From Micromonospora sp. MW-13 (lineage in GTDB: Bacteria > Actinomycetota > Actinomycetes > Mycobacteriales > Micromonosporaceae), in assembly GCF_003434305.1 (NCBI RefSeq), contig NZ_QKKX01000060.1, positions 1 to 34,382 on the forward strand: a stretch of 34,382 nucleotides of DNA. The letters run 5' to 3'. Under the pieces are notes generated by a model. It was not told where the DNA came from, did not search any database, and was given only the letters and a program-made list of their open reading frames with translations. The position numbers and the translations under genes are program-made. Below, piece after piece: positions 7,522 to 15,163 of this stretch; position 1 is the first letter of the stretch; every line of letters starts with the position of its first letter.

Positions 7522-8163
7522 TCACGCCTCCGTGGCGTCGGGTCGGGCGGTGGGGCTCGGGCCACCGGGCGTGCTGGCGGCGAGCCGGTCGAGCAGGGCG
7601 GCGGCGTCGGCGGGGACGTCGCGGCCGGCGGCCCGCCGCTCGGCGGCCAGCCCGCCGAGCATGGCGGCCAGCTCCCCGTCGGCCCGGGCGTCGAGGTCGT
7701 GCACCAGGGCCAGCGGCACGCCGGTGAAGACGCACTTGAGCACCGCCTGCCGCCAGGCGGCCGGGTCGAGGTGCCGGGCGTACGGGCCGAGCGCGGCGGC
7801 CAGCAGCCGGGTGTCGTTGGTACGGATCGCGTCGTGCAGCAGCGGCGCCCCGGCCGCGCCGACCGGCAGCAACGGCAGGGCCCGCAGCACCGCGCGCTTC
7901 TCGGCGGCGTCGCCGTGCCGGTACAGGTCGGCCGCGTGGCTGGCGTGGTCTGCGGGGAGCGCGGCCAGCAGCAGCGCCCGGGCCGCCTCGTCGGCGGTCC
8001 AACCGGGCAGGTCGGACAGCGGCCCCCGGCCGCAGCGCCGGGCCGCGGCGGCGAACCAGCGCCCGATCGTGGCCGGCTCGGCCGCGACGCGCTCCCGCGC
8101 CGCGTCCAGCCACTCCGGGTCGGGTACCCCCCGCAGCGCGGCGCGTAGTCGTTCGGGTGTCAT
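7522..8163 (-). CDS. eboA: EboA-domain protein
   Basis: A 213-residue, Ala-rich helical protein. The stretch RTNDTRLLAAALGPYARHLD, followed by WRQAVLKCVFTGVPL, is the conserved core of EboA, and a tail with ERRAAGRDVPAD matches the usual end of that domain. EboA has no known enzymatic activity and is the marker gene of ebo clusters, described in cyanobacteria in connection with export of the scytonemin precursor. It lacks a signal peptide and membrane helices. ATG at 8163 follows GGAAGGGAG by about 6 nt. The isomerase gene ends 33 nt upstream and the TatD gene starts 1 nt downstream of its stop. Confidence 0.88.
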   Translation of the reverse strand: MTPERLRAALRGVPDPEWLDAARERVAAEPATIGRWFAAAARRCGRGPLSDLPGWTADEAARALLLAALPADHASHAADLYRHGDAAEKRAVLRALPLLPVGAAGAPLLHDAIRTNDTRLLAAALGPYARHLDPAAWRQAVLKCVFTGVPLALVHDLDARADGELAAMLGGLAAERRAAGRDVPADAAALLDRLAASTPGGPSPTARPDATEA

Positions 8164-8196
8164 CCCGCTCTCCCTTCCGAGCTGGTGCGGACGTGC

Positions 8197-9102
8197 TCAG
8201 CCACCGCCGGGGTGGTCCGCCGGGCCCGCCGGCGCGGTGCTGGGATGGCGCCCGGCCGGCGCGGCGGCGGCGCGGAGGAAGTCCAGGGACCGGGCGGCCA
8301 CCTGCGGGGCGGCGTGCGAGTGCCGGGGTAGCTCCACGGCGACCAGTCCCCGGTAGCCGACCTCGGCGAGCGCCCCGAGCACCGGCGGGAAGTCGATCTC
8401 GCCCGCGCCGAACTCCAGGTGCTCGTGCACGCCCCGGCGCATGTCGTCGATCTGCACGTTGACCAGGTGCTCGCCGACCGACCGGACGCAGTCGGGCACG
8501 TCGGCCGCCTCCAGGCACCGGCAGTGCCCGATGTCGAGGGTGAGGCCGAACGACGCCGGCCCGCCGAGCGCGGCGCGCAGCCGCCGCCAGCCCGCGATGT
8601 CCTCGACCAGCATGCCGGGCTCCGGCTCGAAGCCGAGCGGCACGCCGGCCGCGTCCGCCGCCGCGCAGACCGTGGCGCAGCCCGCCACGAGGCGGTCCCA
8701 GGCGACGGCCGGCGGGACGTCGGCGGGACGCACCCCGGCCCAGAACGAGACCGCCTCGGCGCCCAGGTCCGCGCCGACCGCGACCGCCCGGCACAGGAAC
8801 TCGACCCGGCGGGCGGGTTCGTCGTGCAACAGGGTGGGGGCGTGCTTGTGCCACGGGTCGAGCAGGTACCGGGCCCCCGTCTCGACCACCACGGCGAGGC
8901 CGAGCGTTTCGAGCCGGCGGCGCACGGCGGCGGTCCGCCGGGCCAGGTCGGGGGCGAACGGGTCGAGGTGGTCGTGGTCCAGGGTGAGGGCCACCCCGTG
9001 GTAGCCCAGGTCGGCGAGGACGGCCAGCGCGTCGTCGAGCCGGTGGTTGGCGAAGCCGTTCGTCCCGTACCCGAACCGGAGCCCGGCTGTCCGCCCGGTC
9101 AT
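8197..9102 (-). CDS. Sugar phosphate isomerase/epimerase (xylose-isomerase-like TIM barrel)
   Basis: 301 residues from ATG at 9102, overlapping the UbiA stop as ATGA. It has the AP-endonuclease-2/xylose-isomerase-like fold: FGYGTNGFANH at the start, VVVETGARYLL near 71-81, GFEPEPG (157-163), LTLDIGHC (187-194), VNVQIDDM (214-221), then GAGEIDF and VAVELPRHSH. The Glu, Asp, His and Glu at strand ends form the usual divalent-metal site, so isomerisation or epimerisation of a sugar or cyclitol (phosphate) is likely. Ring inosose isomerases (IolI type) share this fold, which would suit a neighbour of an Ino1-like cyclase. The exact substrate cannot be read from the sequence. It is distantly similar to the EboE-like protein in the same operon. 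Confidence 0.86.
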   Translation of the reverse strand: MTGRTAGLRFGYGTNGFANHRLDDALAVLADLGYHGVALTLDHDHLDPFAPDLARRTAAVRRRLETLGLAVVVETGARYLLDPWHKHAPTLLHDEPARRVEFLCRAVAVGADLGAEAVSFWAGVRPADVPPAVAWDRLVAGCATVCAAADAAGVPLGFEPEPGMLVEDIAGWRRLRAALGGPASFGLTLDIGHCRCLEAADVPDCVRSVGEHLVNVQIDDMRRGVHEHLEFGAGEIDFPPVLGALAEVGYRGLVAVELPRHSHAAPQVAARSLDFLRAAAAPAGRHPSTAPAGPADHPGGG

Positions 9103-9944
9103 GTCGGGGACACCCACCGGGCGAGCCGCCCGGCCAGCGGGGCGGCGGCGGCCACCGCGAGCCCGAGCAGGCCCGCGCCGGCCCGGGCGGTCAGCGCGCC
9201 CTGCAACGCGGGCAGGCCGGTGATGCCGGCGCCGACGGCGGCCCGGACCCGGCCCGCCGACGGGTCGGACAGCACCCGGGCCTGGGCTCCGCCGTACCGG
9301 GCGAGGTAGCCGGCGGCGAGGGCCACCGGGGCGGCGGCCGGGCGGGGGCCGACCGCGGCGGCGGCGACCAGGGCGGTCCCGGCGAGGGTCGCCTGCGGCA
9401 GCCGGCGGTCCGTCCCGCTGACCTCGCGGCGGGACAGCGCGGTGACCGTCCAGGTGTGCGCGGCCACGGTGACCGCCGCCGGGACGGCCCGGGACAGCCG
9501 GCCGCCGGTCGCGCCGAGCAGCACGTCCAGCCCCCGGCAGGCGGCCATCACGGCCGGGCCGGCGGCGGTGTTCTTCGCCGCGAGGTCGTACCCCCAGACG
9601 GCGACGGCGAGCGGGACGGCGACAGCGGCGGCACGCCGGCCGCCCGCGGCGGTCGCGAGGGCCACCCCGGCGGCGGTGAGGCCGGTGGCGAGGCCGAGCG
9701 CGGCCGGCGGGCTGATCCGGCCGCTGGGGATCGGCCGCTCCGGGCGCTCGACGGCGTCGAGCCGCCGGTCGGCCCAGTCGTTCGCGGCCATCCCGGCCCA
9801 GTACAGCAGCACCGACGCGGCGGCCAGGCCGGGCGTACGCCGGCCGAGCACCCCGGCCGCCGCCGCGCCGGCCAGCACGTCGCCCGGCACGGAGAGCCCG
9901 GCCGGGGCGCGGACCAGCTCGGCCAGATCGGCGATGCTGGTCAC
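9099..9944 (-). CDS. eboC: UbiA-family prenyltransferase, EboC-like
   Basis: 281 residues from GTG at 9944, overlapping the Ino1-like stop as GTGA. It is an integral membrane protein with about 8 hydrophobic helices. The first Asp-rich motif is NDWADRRLD (55-63), followed by RPERPIPSGRIS, the typical UbiA loop. The YDxxxKN segment (119-125) and RGLDVLLG (137-144) stand for the later motifs. UbiA enzymes move a prenyl chain from its diphosphate to an aromatic, glyceryl or other acceptor at the membrane. In this operon a prenyl diphosphate synthase supplies a likely donor and an Ino1-like enzyme a likely cyclitol acceptor (inference). The open frame upstream of this GTG is a shadow. Confidence 0.88.
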   Translation of the reverse strand: MTSIADLAELVRAPAGLSVPGDVLAGAAAAGVLGRRTPGLAAASVLLYWAGMAANDWADRRLDAVERPERPIPSGRISPPAALGLATGLTAAGVALATAAGGRRAAAVAVPLAVAVWGYDLAAKNTAAGPAVMAACRGLDVLLGATGGRLSRAVPAAVTVAAHTWTVTALSRREVSGTDRRLPQATLAGTALVAAAAVGPRPAAAPVALAAGYLARYGGAQARVLSDPSAGRVRAAVGAGITGLPALQGALTARAGAGLLGLAVAAAAPLAGRLARWVSPT

Positions 9945-11107
9945 GCCGCACCGCCGGTCCGCCGGGCGGCGTCGGCGTGCAGCGCGGCGACGAAGCCGGT
10001 CAGCCGGGCCCACTGCTCGGCGAGCGCGTGGGTGGGCGCGTCGAGCGGGTCCTTGAAGAAGAACGCGAGGTCGGTCAGGGGCCCGTGCCGGCCGGCGGCG
10101 TGCGCGGCGGCGGTGATCCGGGCCAGGTCGAGCACGAGCGGGGCGGCCAGCGCCGAGTCGCAGCCGTGCCAGGTGAACTCCATCCGCATGCCGGTGCCGA
10201 GGAAGCCGGCGAAGGTGACCAGGTCCCAGGCGGTCTTGAAGTCGCCCAGTTCCTCGACGTACTCGATGCGGGTGTTGCCCTGCGGGACGTAGCCGAGGGT
10301 CTCGCCGAGGACCCGCTGCTTGCTGGCCACCTTGGCGGCGTTGGCGTCCGGTTCGGCCAGCGTGGCGCCGTCGCCGCCGCCGAGCAGGTTCACCCCGGAC
10401 CAGGAGCGCACGGCGAGGTGCCGCATCGCGAACATCGGGGCGAGCACGGACTTGAGCAGGGTCTCCCCGGTCTTGCCGTCGTGCCCGGCGTACGGCAGGG
10501 CGTGCCGGGCGGCCAGCGCTGCCAGGGCCGGCAGCCGGGCCCCCGTCGACGGGGTGAAGTCCACGTACGGGCAGCCCGCGGTGAACGCCGCGTACGCGTA
10601 CAGCGAGCTGGGCGGCAGCACCTCGTCGGGGCCGGCGAGCGCGGCGGCCAGGGCGTCCGGGTCGGCGTGCGCGGGGTGCGGGCGGGCGACCGGTTCGGTG
10701 GCGGACACGTTGACCACCACCACCCGGTCGAGCCGGCGCCGGTCGCGGAAGCTGGTGAGGTCGGCGACGACGGCGGCCACCCGGTCGGCCTGGCTCCCGC
10801 CGGTCGGCGCGGGGCGCACCTCGCCGTCGACGGCGGCCAGTTCCTCGCCGAGCGCGGCGGCCAGCCGGGCGGGTAGTACGCCGGTGTCGGCCAACGCCTC
10901 GGCCCGCTTCGCCAGCGGGGTGGTGACCACGTCGTGGCCGGCGAGGAACAGGTCGGTGAAGGACGGCAGGGCGGGGCCCCGCAGCTCGGGCAGCTCGGTG
11001 ACGCAGCCGGTCGGGCCGGTCAGCCCGGCCCGCAGGGCGAGCGCCCCGACGATGCTGGTGGTCGCGACCGAACCGCGCGCGCCCACCAGCCAGACACCCG
11101 TACGCAT
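9941..11107 (-). CDS. Inositol-3-phosphate synthase-like cyclase, first gene of the ebo-type operon
   Basis: 388 residues of the myo-inositol-1-phosphate synthase family (glucose-6-phosphate to inositol-3-phosphate, NAD-dependent). It starts with a Rossmann motif VGARGSVATT (8-17). Later come VVVNVSATEP, VDFTPSTG, GHDGKTGETLLKSVLAP (the family's GDD/GKT block), NLLGGGDGATL, SKQRVLGETLGY with the conserved Lys, WHGCDSALAAPLVLDLARI and FFFKDP. The catalytic-domain Lys blocks are present, so activity is likely. In published ebo clusters the cyclase position (eboD) is a 3-dehydroquinate-synthase-like protein; here an Ino1 fold appears to take its place. ATG at 11107 follows AAGGAG by about 5 nt, and that site can pair with GGTACTCCT just upstream (see 11108-11133). 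The product may be inositol-3-phosphate or another cyclitol phosphate. Confidence 0.9.
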   Translation of the reverse strand: MRTGVWLVGARGSVATTSIVGALALRAGLTGPTGCVTELPELRGPALPSFTDLFLAGHDVVTTPLAKRAEALADTGVLPARLAAALGEELAAVDGEVRPAPTGGSQADRVAAVVADLTSFRDRRRLDRVVVVNVSATEPVARPHPAHADPDALAAALAGPDEVLPPSSLYAYAAFTAGCPYVDFTPSTGARLPALAALAARHALPYAGHDGKTGETLLKSVLAPMFAMRHLAVRSWSGVNLLGGGDGATLAEPDANAAKVASKQRVLGETLGYVPQGNTRIEYVEELGDFKTAWDLVTFAGFLGTGMRMEFTWHGCDSALAAPLVLDLARITAAAHAAGRHGPLTDLAFFFKDPLDAPTHALAEQWARLTGFVAALHADAARRTGGAA

Positions 11108-11133
11108 GGTGCTCCTTCCCGATCAGGAGTACC
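11108..11133 (-). promoter_or_regulatory. Hairpin covering the ribosome-binding site of the ebo-type operon
   Basis: In the mRNA, GGUACUCCU (11133-11125) can pair with AGGAGCACC (11116-11108) in 8 of 9 positions across an 8-nt loop. The right arm contains the Shine-Dalgarno sequence and ends at the base before the AUG. Folding would hide the ribosome site of the first gene of the operon, so translation could depend on a protein, a ligand or an RNA. Found by eye; folding energy not computed. Confidence 0.45.
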
Positions 11134-11442
11134 GGCCGAGCAGTGCTCCGACCAGAGATTGACTTCGGTGCGGGGCGCGCCCCGCCCGGCCGCCCGCCCG
11201 AGGGCGCGTCCGGCGACGAAGGCGGCGACGACGCCACCGGACGGTCCCCGGGACGGACGGGACGGACGGGGCTGGCAGGCAGGGCCGGTCGGCGTCCCGT
11301 CCCTGCCTCCCCCGCATCCGTGGTACGCGGCCCTCCGGCGCGGCCGGGGAATCCCGGTCCGGCCGCACCGGACGACCGTCCTGCTCTCGTGCGGCGGCGG
11401 GACGCAGCCCGTCGTCGCACGCCCTCCGGAGCCGACCTCGTC

Positions 11443-11469
11443 CCCGCCGCGGGGCGCAACCGCGGCGGG
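11443..11469. terminator. Candidate hairpin terminator or RNA stem
   Basis: CCCGCCGCGG (11443-11452), a 7-nt loop, CCGCGGCGGG (11460-11469): a perfect 10-bp stem. It has no T-tract, as is common for high-GC actinobacterial terminators. It lies 139 bp beyond the Gfo/Idh stop and upstream of the ebo-type operon, so it could insulate the two transcription units. Confidence 0.4.
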
Positions 11470-11552
11470 TCCCTCGCCGGTCGGTCCGGAAAGCCTCTCG
11501 GGCGGTGGCGACGGCACGCGCCGCCACCGCGGTTCCTCCACCGGCGCACGGT

Positions 11553-11575
11553 TGCCGCCGGTGCGGTCGGCGGCA
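11553..11575. terminator. Candidate terminator of the ROK/ABC/Gfo operon
   Basis: TGCCGCCG (11553-11560), loop GTGCGGT, CGGCGGCA (11568-11575): a perfect 8-bp stem 32 bp past the stop of the Gfo/Idh gene. No T-tract. Position and symmetry suggest the operon's main 3' end. Confidence 0.45.
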
Positions 11576-11607
11576 GCGACCCGGGGGCCGCCTCCGCCGA
11601 CCCGGGC

Positions 11608-12834
11608 TCAGGCGGGCACCGCCTCCAGGGTCGGCTCCACGTCGGTCCACGTGGAGTCCAGCTCCGCCGAGCGGGTCACCGCGTCCAGCACGAGCTGGAC
11701 CTGCAACCCGTCGGTGAACGAGGGCGCCGGGTCGGCGCCGGTGGCGACCGCCTCGACGAAGTCCCGCATCTGGTGGGTGAAGGAGTGCTCGTAGCCGATG
11801 ATGTGACCGGGCGGCCACCACGCCGACATGTACGGGTGGTCCTCCTCCGTCATCAGGATGCGGGTGAAGCCCTGTTCGGCCGCCGGCCGCGTGGCGTCGT
11901 AGAACTCCAGCTCGTTGAGGCGTTCCAGGTCGAAGGCCAGGGTGCCGAGCGAGCCGTTGATCTCCACTCGGAGCGCGTTCTTGCGCCCGGTGGCGAACCG
12001 GCTCGCCTCGTACGTGGCCAGCGCCCCGCCGTCGAGCCGGGCGACGAAGACCGCCGCGTCGTCCACGGTCACCGTGCCGGTGGCCGGGCCGTGGCCGTCG
12101 ACCGCCCCGTTGCCGGCGGCCTGGGCCGCCAGGCCGCTCGACTCCGCCGGCAGCGGGCGCTCCTTGACGAACGTCTCGGTGACCGCGCTGACGCCGGTGA
12201 TCCGCTGCCCGGTGACGAACTGGGTCAGGTCGATGATGTGCGCGCCGATGTCGCCCAGCGCGCCGGAGCCCGCCCTGTCCCGCTGCAACCGCCAGACCAG
12301 CGGAAACTGCGGGTCCACGATCCAGTCCTGGAGGTACGCCGCCCGGACGTGCCGGATGGTGCCGAGCCGGCCCTCGGCGATCAGCCGCCGCATCATGGCC
12401 ACGGCGGGGACCCGGCGGTAGTTGAACCCGCACATGGACCGTACCCCCGACGCCCGCGCGGTGGCCGCGGCGGCGGCCATCGCCCGGGCCTCGGCCACCG
12501 TGTTGGCCAGCGGCTTCTCGCAGAGCACGTGCTTGCCGGCGGCCAGCGCGGCGAGCGCGATCTCGGCGTGGCTGTCGCCCGGTGTGCAGATGTCGACCAC
12601 GTCGATCTCGTCGGACTCGACGAGGCGCCGCCAGTCCGTGGTGTGCGCCTCCCAGCCGAGCCGGTCGGCGGCGTCGGCCACCTTCGCGGTGTCCCGACCG
12701 CAGACCAGCGACATCCGGACCCGTGCCGGCAGGTCGTACACGCGGTTCACGGTGCGCCACGCCTGTGAGTGCGCGGCGCCCATGAACGCGTAGCCGACCA
12801 TCCCGACCCGCAGGTGACTGTGGTGAGTGGACAA
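11608..12834 (-). CDS. Gfo/Idh/MocA-family NAD(P)-dependent sugar or cyclitol dehydrogenase
   Basis: 408 residues. The N-terminal Rossmann domain starts RVGMVGYAFMGAAHSQAW (about 9-26), followed by DVVDICTPGDSHAEIA and the catalytic CEKPLANTVAEA (EKP at 106-108). The C-terminal GFO/IDH/MocA domain contains GSGALGDIGAHIIDL, with the expected Asp and His. The family oxidises sugars, inositols and amino sugars (inositol 2-dehydrogenase is one member). It starts at TTG 12834, about 7 nt after GGGGGGAG; no ATG or GTG nearby keeps the Rossmann motif. It follows the substrate-binding lipoprotein gene by 20 nt, so it probably oxidises the compound imported by the adjacent ABC system. Exact substrate unknown. 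Confidence 0.92.
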   Translation of the reverse strand: MSTHHSHLRVGMVGYAFMGAAHSQAWRTVNRVYDLPARVRMSLVCGRDTAKVADAADRLGWEAHTTDWRRLVESDEIDVVDICTPGDSHAEIALAALAAGKHVLCEKPLANTVAEARAMAAAAATARASGVRSMCGFNYRRVPAVAMMRRLIAEGRLGTIRHVRAAYLQDWIVDPQFPLVWRLQRDRAGSGALGDIGAHIIDLTQFVTGQRITGVSAVTETFVKERPLPAESSGLAAQAAGNGAVDGHGPATGTVTVDDAAVFVARLDGGALATYEASRFATGRKNALRVEINGSLGTLAFDLERLNELEFYDATRPAAEQGFTRILMTEEDHPYMSAWWPPGHIIGYEHSFTHQMRDFVEAVATGADPAPSFTDGLQVQLVLDAVTRSAELDSTWTDVEPTLEAVPA

Positions 12835-12854
12835 GGTGGGTCTCCCCCCGTGTG

Positions 12855-13913
12855 TCAGAACCCGAGCTTGAGGTAGCTGCTCGCGTTCTCCTTGGTGATC
12901 GTCTCGGAGGCCAGCACGATCTCCTTGGGCACCTGGAGCTCCACCAGGTCGGACATGCCCTTGCCCTGACCGATGAGCCGGGCCAGCGAGATCGCGGAGG
13001 ACGCCATGGACGGGCTGTAGGTGACGGTGGCCTTCAGGACCGTGTTGTCGGCCTGGATGTCCTCCATCGCCTTCTTCGAGCCGGCGCCGCCGACCATGAA
13101 GAACTCCTTGCGGCCGGTCTGGTTGACCGCGGCGAGCACGCCGATGCCCTGGTCGTCGTCGTGGTTCCAGACCGCGTCGATCTTCGGCAGGGCCTGGAGC
13201 AGGCCGGTGGCGGCCTGCTGGCCGGAGTCAGCGGTGAACTCGGCCGGGCGGCGGTTGGCCACCTTGAACCCGGCCGCGGCGAGGGTGTCGGCGAAGCCCT
13301 TGGAGCGTTGCTGGGTCAGCTCCAGCGAGTCGATGCCGGGGATCTCACCGATGACCGGGGTGCTGACGCCCTTGGCCTTGAGCTGCGCGACGATGTAGTT
13401 CGCGGCGGCCACGCCCATGCCGTAGTTGTCGCCCATGATCTGTAGGCGGTAGGCGAGCGCGTCGGGGAAGGCCCGGTCCAGGTTGACCACCGGGATGCCG
13501 GCCTTCATCGCCTCCAGGCCGGCGGCGTTGAGCTCCTTGCCGTCGTGCGGCAGCATGACGATGACGTCCGGCTTCTGGGCGATCAGGGTGGACAGCGCCG
13601 CCCGCTGGGCCGCCGCGTCCGCGCCGGCCTCGACGGTCTTGAAGTCCACGTCGGAGTACGCAGCGGCCTGCGCCTTGGCGTTCGTGGTGATGGCGGCCAG
13701 CCAGCCGTGGTCGGCGGCCGGGGCGGAGAAGCCGATGGTCACCTTCTTGCCGGGGGTGCTGTTGCCGCCGGCGGCGGTGTCGGCCGCCTTGGTCTGCGCC
13801 GCCGTGGGCGCCGCCTCGTTGCTGGTGCACCCGACGAGCAGTGCGCCGGCGCCGAGTGCGGCCCCGCCGAACAGCAGCCGGCGGCGCGACAGGTCCCGAC
13901 TGTGCTGGGTCAT
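12855..13913 (-). CDS. Sugar ABC transporter substrate-binding lipoprotein (Peripla_BP_4, ribose/inositol type)
   Basis: 352 residues. The signal has a twin-arginine-like SRRRLLFGG (9-17) and a lipobox ending LLVGC, with Cys29 as the lipidated residue, so it is probably exported folded by Tat and anchored to the outer face of the membrane. The mature part has the type I periplasmic-binding fold: KVTIGFSAPAADHGWLAAIT, PDVIVMLPHDGKEL, IPVVNLDRAFPD, VWNHDDDQGIGVLAA and a C-terminus that resembles RbsB/IbpA proteins. ATG at 13913 is preceded by AGGAGG at 6 nt. The permease gene ends 116 bp upstream; the Gfo/Idh gene follows after 20 nt. It binds a sugar or cyclitol; which one cannot be read from the sequence. 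Confidence 0.93.
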   Translation of the reverse strand: MTQHSRDLSRRRLLFGGAALGAGALLVGCTSNEAAPTAAQTKAADTAAGGNSTPGKKVTIGFSAPAADHGWLAAITTNAKAQAAAYSDVDFKTVEAGADAAAQRAALSTLIAQKPDVIVMLPHDGKELNAAGLEAMKAGIPVVNLDRAFPDALAYRLQIMGDNYGMGVAAANYIVAQLKAKGVSTPVIGEIPGIDSLELTQQRSKGFADTLAAAGFKVANRRPAEFTADSGQQAATGLLQALPKIDAVWNHDDDQGIGVLAAVNQTGRKEFFMVGGAGSKKAMEDIQADNTVLKATVTYSPSMASSAISLARLIGQGKGMSDLVELQVPKEIVLASETITKENASSYLKLGF

Positions 13914-13972
13914 GACGACCTCCTGGGAGAAGGGGTGGTGGAGGGAGGAAAAGGGTGTGCAGGGCCCGGCCA

Positions 13973-13987
13973 CCGTCGGTACGACGG
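13973..13987. other. Small stem between permease and binding-protein genes
   Basis: CCGTCG (13973-13978), loop GTA, CGACGG (13982-13987), in the 116-bp gap between permease and binding-protein genes. Such stems often protect mRNA ends so that the binding protein is made in excess. Weak on its own. Confidence 0.25.
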
Positions 13988-14029
13988 CGACCGCTGTGGT
14001 GCGGGGTGGAATCCGGTGGTGCCCGTGGA

Positions 14030-15163
14030 TCAGCCGGTGGTGAGCCGGTTGCGGCCCAGGAACTGGGTGAAGCTGCGGAACTGGAACTGCTGGACCAGGA
14101 CGGCGGCGACGATGATGCCGCCCTTGACCATGTTCTGGGCCTCGGTGGAGAGGCCGTTGATGGCGAACAGGTTGGTGATGGTGGAGAAGATGATCACGCC
14201 GAGCAGGGAGCCGACGATCGTGCCCCGCCCGCCGCTGAGCAGCGTCCCGCCGATGATCGCGGCGGCGATCGCGTCCAGTTCGTAGAGGTTCGCCATCGCC
14301 GCCTGGGCGGAGGTGGCCTGCGCGGTCAGCATGATCGCGGCGATCCCGCAGCAGAGGCCGGAGAGCGCGTAGAGCAGCACGGTGTGCCGCCGGACGTTGA
14401 TGCCGGCCAGCCGGGCGGCCTCGGGGTTCCCGCCGACGGCGACGGTGCGCCGGCCGAAGGTGGTCCGGTTGAGCAGCACCCACCCGGCGGCGACCACGGC
14501 GGCCAGGATGTAGACCAGCAGCGGGATGCCGAGCAGGCTGGTGCTGGCGATCCCGTTGATGGCGGCGTTGTCCGAGACCTGGGTCTGCTTGCCGGAGATC
14601 TGGGCGGCCAGGCCCCGGGCGGCCACCATCATGGCCAGGGTGGCGATGAACGGCACCAGCTTCCCGTACGAGACGAGCAGGCCGTTGACCAGGCCGACGC
14701 ACATGCCGACGACGAGCGCGGTGAAGATCATGCCGCCCGCGCCGTAGCTCTGGGTGGCGAGGGTGGTGCACCAGACCCCGGCGAGCGCCACGATCGCGCC
14801 GACCGACAGGTCGATGCCGCCGCCGATGATCACGAAGGTCATGCCCACGGTGACCACGCCGACCACCGAGGCGAGCTTGAGGATGGTGAGGATGTTGTTC
14901 CACACCCAGCTCGAGTCGCCGTACAGGTCGGGTCGGGTGGCGATGCCGATCAGGATCAGCACCACCAGGACCCCGATCAGGCCCAGGTTGCGCCGCGTGC
15001 CCTCGCCGCCGTCGCCGCGCCACCAGGAGAGCTGGCCGGTTCCGCCGGAACCGTGGGCGGGGCCCTTGCCGACCGCCCCGGCCACGGCCGGGTCCACCGG
15101 CGAGGACTGGGGCGGCAGCGCCTCCGGCCGGTCCGGTGTGGCGGTGGGTGTGCTGTCGCTCAT
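14030..15163 (-). CDS. Sugar ABC transporter permease (RbsC/BPD_transp_2 family)
   Basis: 377 residues. A long polar N-terminus (about 1-58) precedes roughly 8-10 membrane helices. Family blocks are visible: GMTFVIIGGGIDLSVGAIVALAG, the conserved loop of ribose/xylose-type permeases; GKLVPFIATLAMM; GRRTVAVGGNPEAARLAGI, the coupling-helix region that meets the ATPase; and IAAAIIGGTLLSGGRGTI. It forms the membrane channel for the binding protein at 12855-13913 with the ATPase at 15160-16758. ATG at 15163 overlaps the ATPase TGA as ATGA. Confidence 0.94.
   Translation of the reverse strand: MSDSTPTATPDRPEALPPQSSPVDPAVAGAVGKGPAHGSGGTGQLSWWRGDGGEGTRRNLGLIGVLVVLILIGIATRPDLYGDSSWVWNNILTILKLASVVGVVTVGMTFVIIGGGIDLSVGAIVALAGVWCTTLATQSYGAGGMIFTALVVGMCVGLVNGLLVSYGKLVPFIATLAMMVAARGLAAQISGKQTQVSDNAAINGIASTSLLGIPLLVYILAAVVAAGWVLLNRTTFGRRTVAVGGNPEAARLAGINVRRHTVLLYALSGLCCGIAAIMLTAQATSAQAAMANLYELDAIAAAIIGGTLLSGGRGTIVGSLLGVIIFSTITNLFAINGLSTEAQNMVKGGIIVAAVLVQQFQFRSFTQFLGRNRLTTG

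Larger units (their letters stand above)
11134..11607. other. Gene-free region between the Gfo/Idh gene and the ebo-type operon
   Basis: About 470 bp with no convincing gene on either strand. Frames that run through it are Arg/Gly/Pro-rich shadows without family motifs. It holds two hairpins (11443-11469 and 11553-11575) and a small palindrome, GAGCA-G-TGCTC (11138-11148), 31-41 bp before the Ino1-like start. It should contain the promoter of the ebo-type operon, but I could not pick a convincing -35/-10 pair. Confidence 0.5.

Noticed and set aside
11020..11541. Possible small gene upstream of the Ino1-like gene
   Set aside because: Overlaps the Ino1-like gene and its ribosome-site hairpin, low-complexity composition, no ribosome site.
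9945..11549. Long N-terminal extension of the UbiA protein
   Set aside because: Shadow of the Ino1-like gene; the GTG at 9944 gives the expected UbiA N-terminus and a GTGA overlap.
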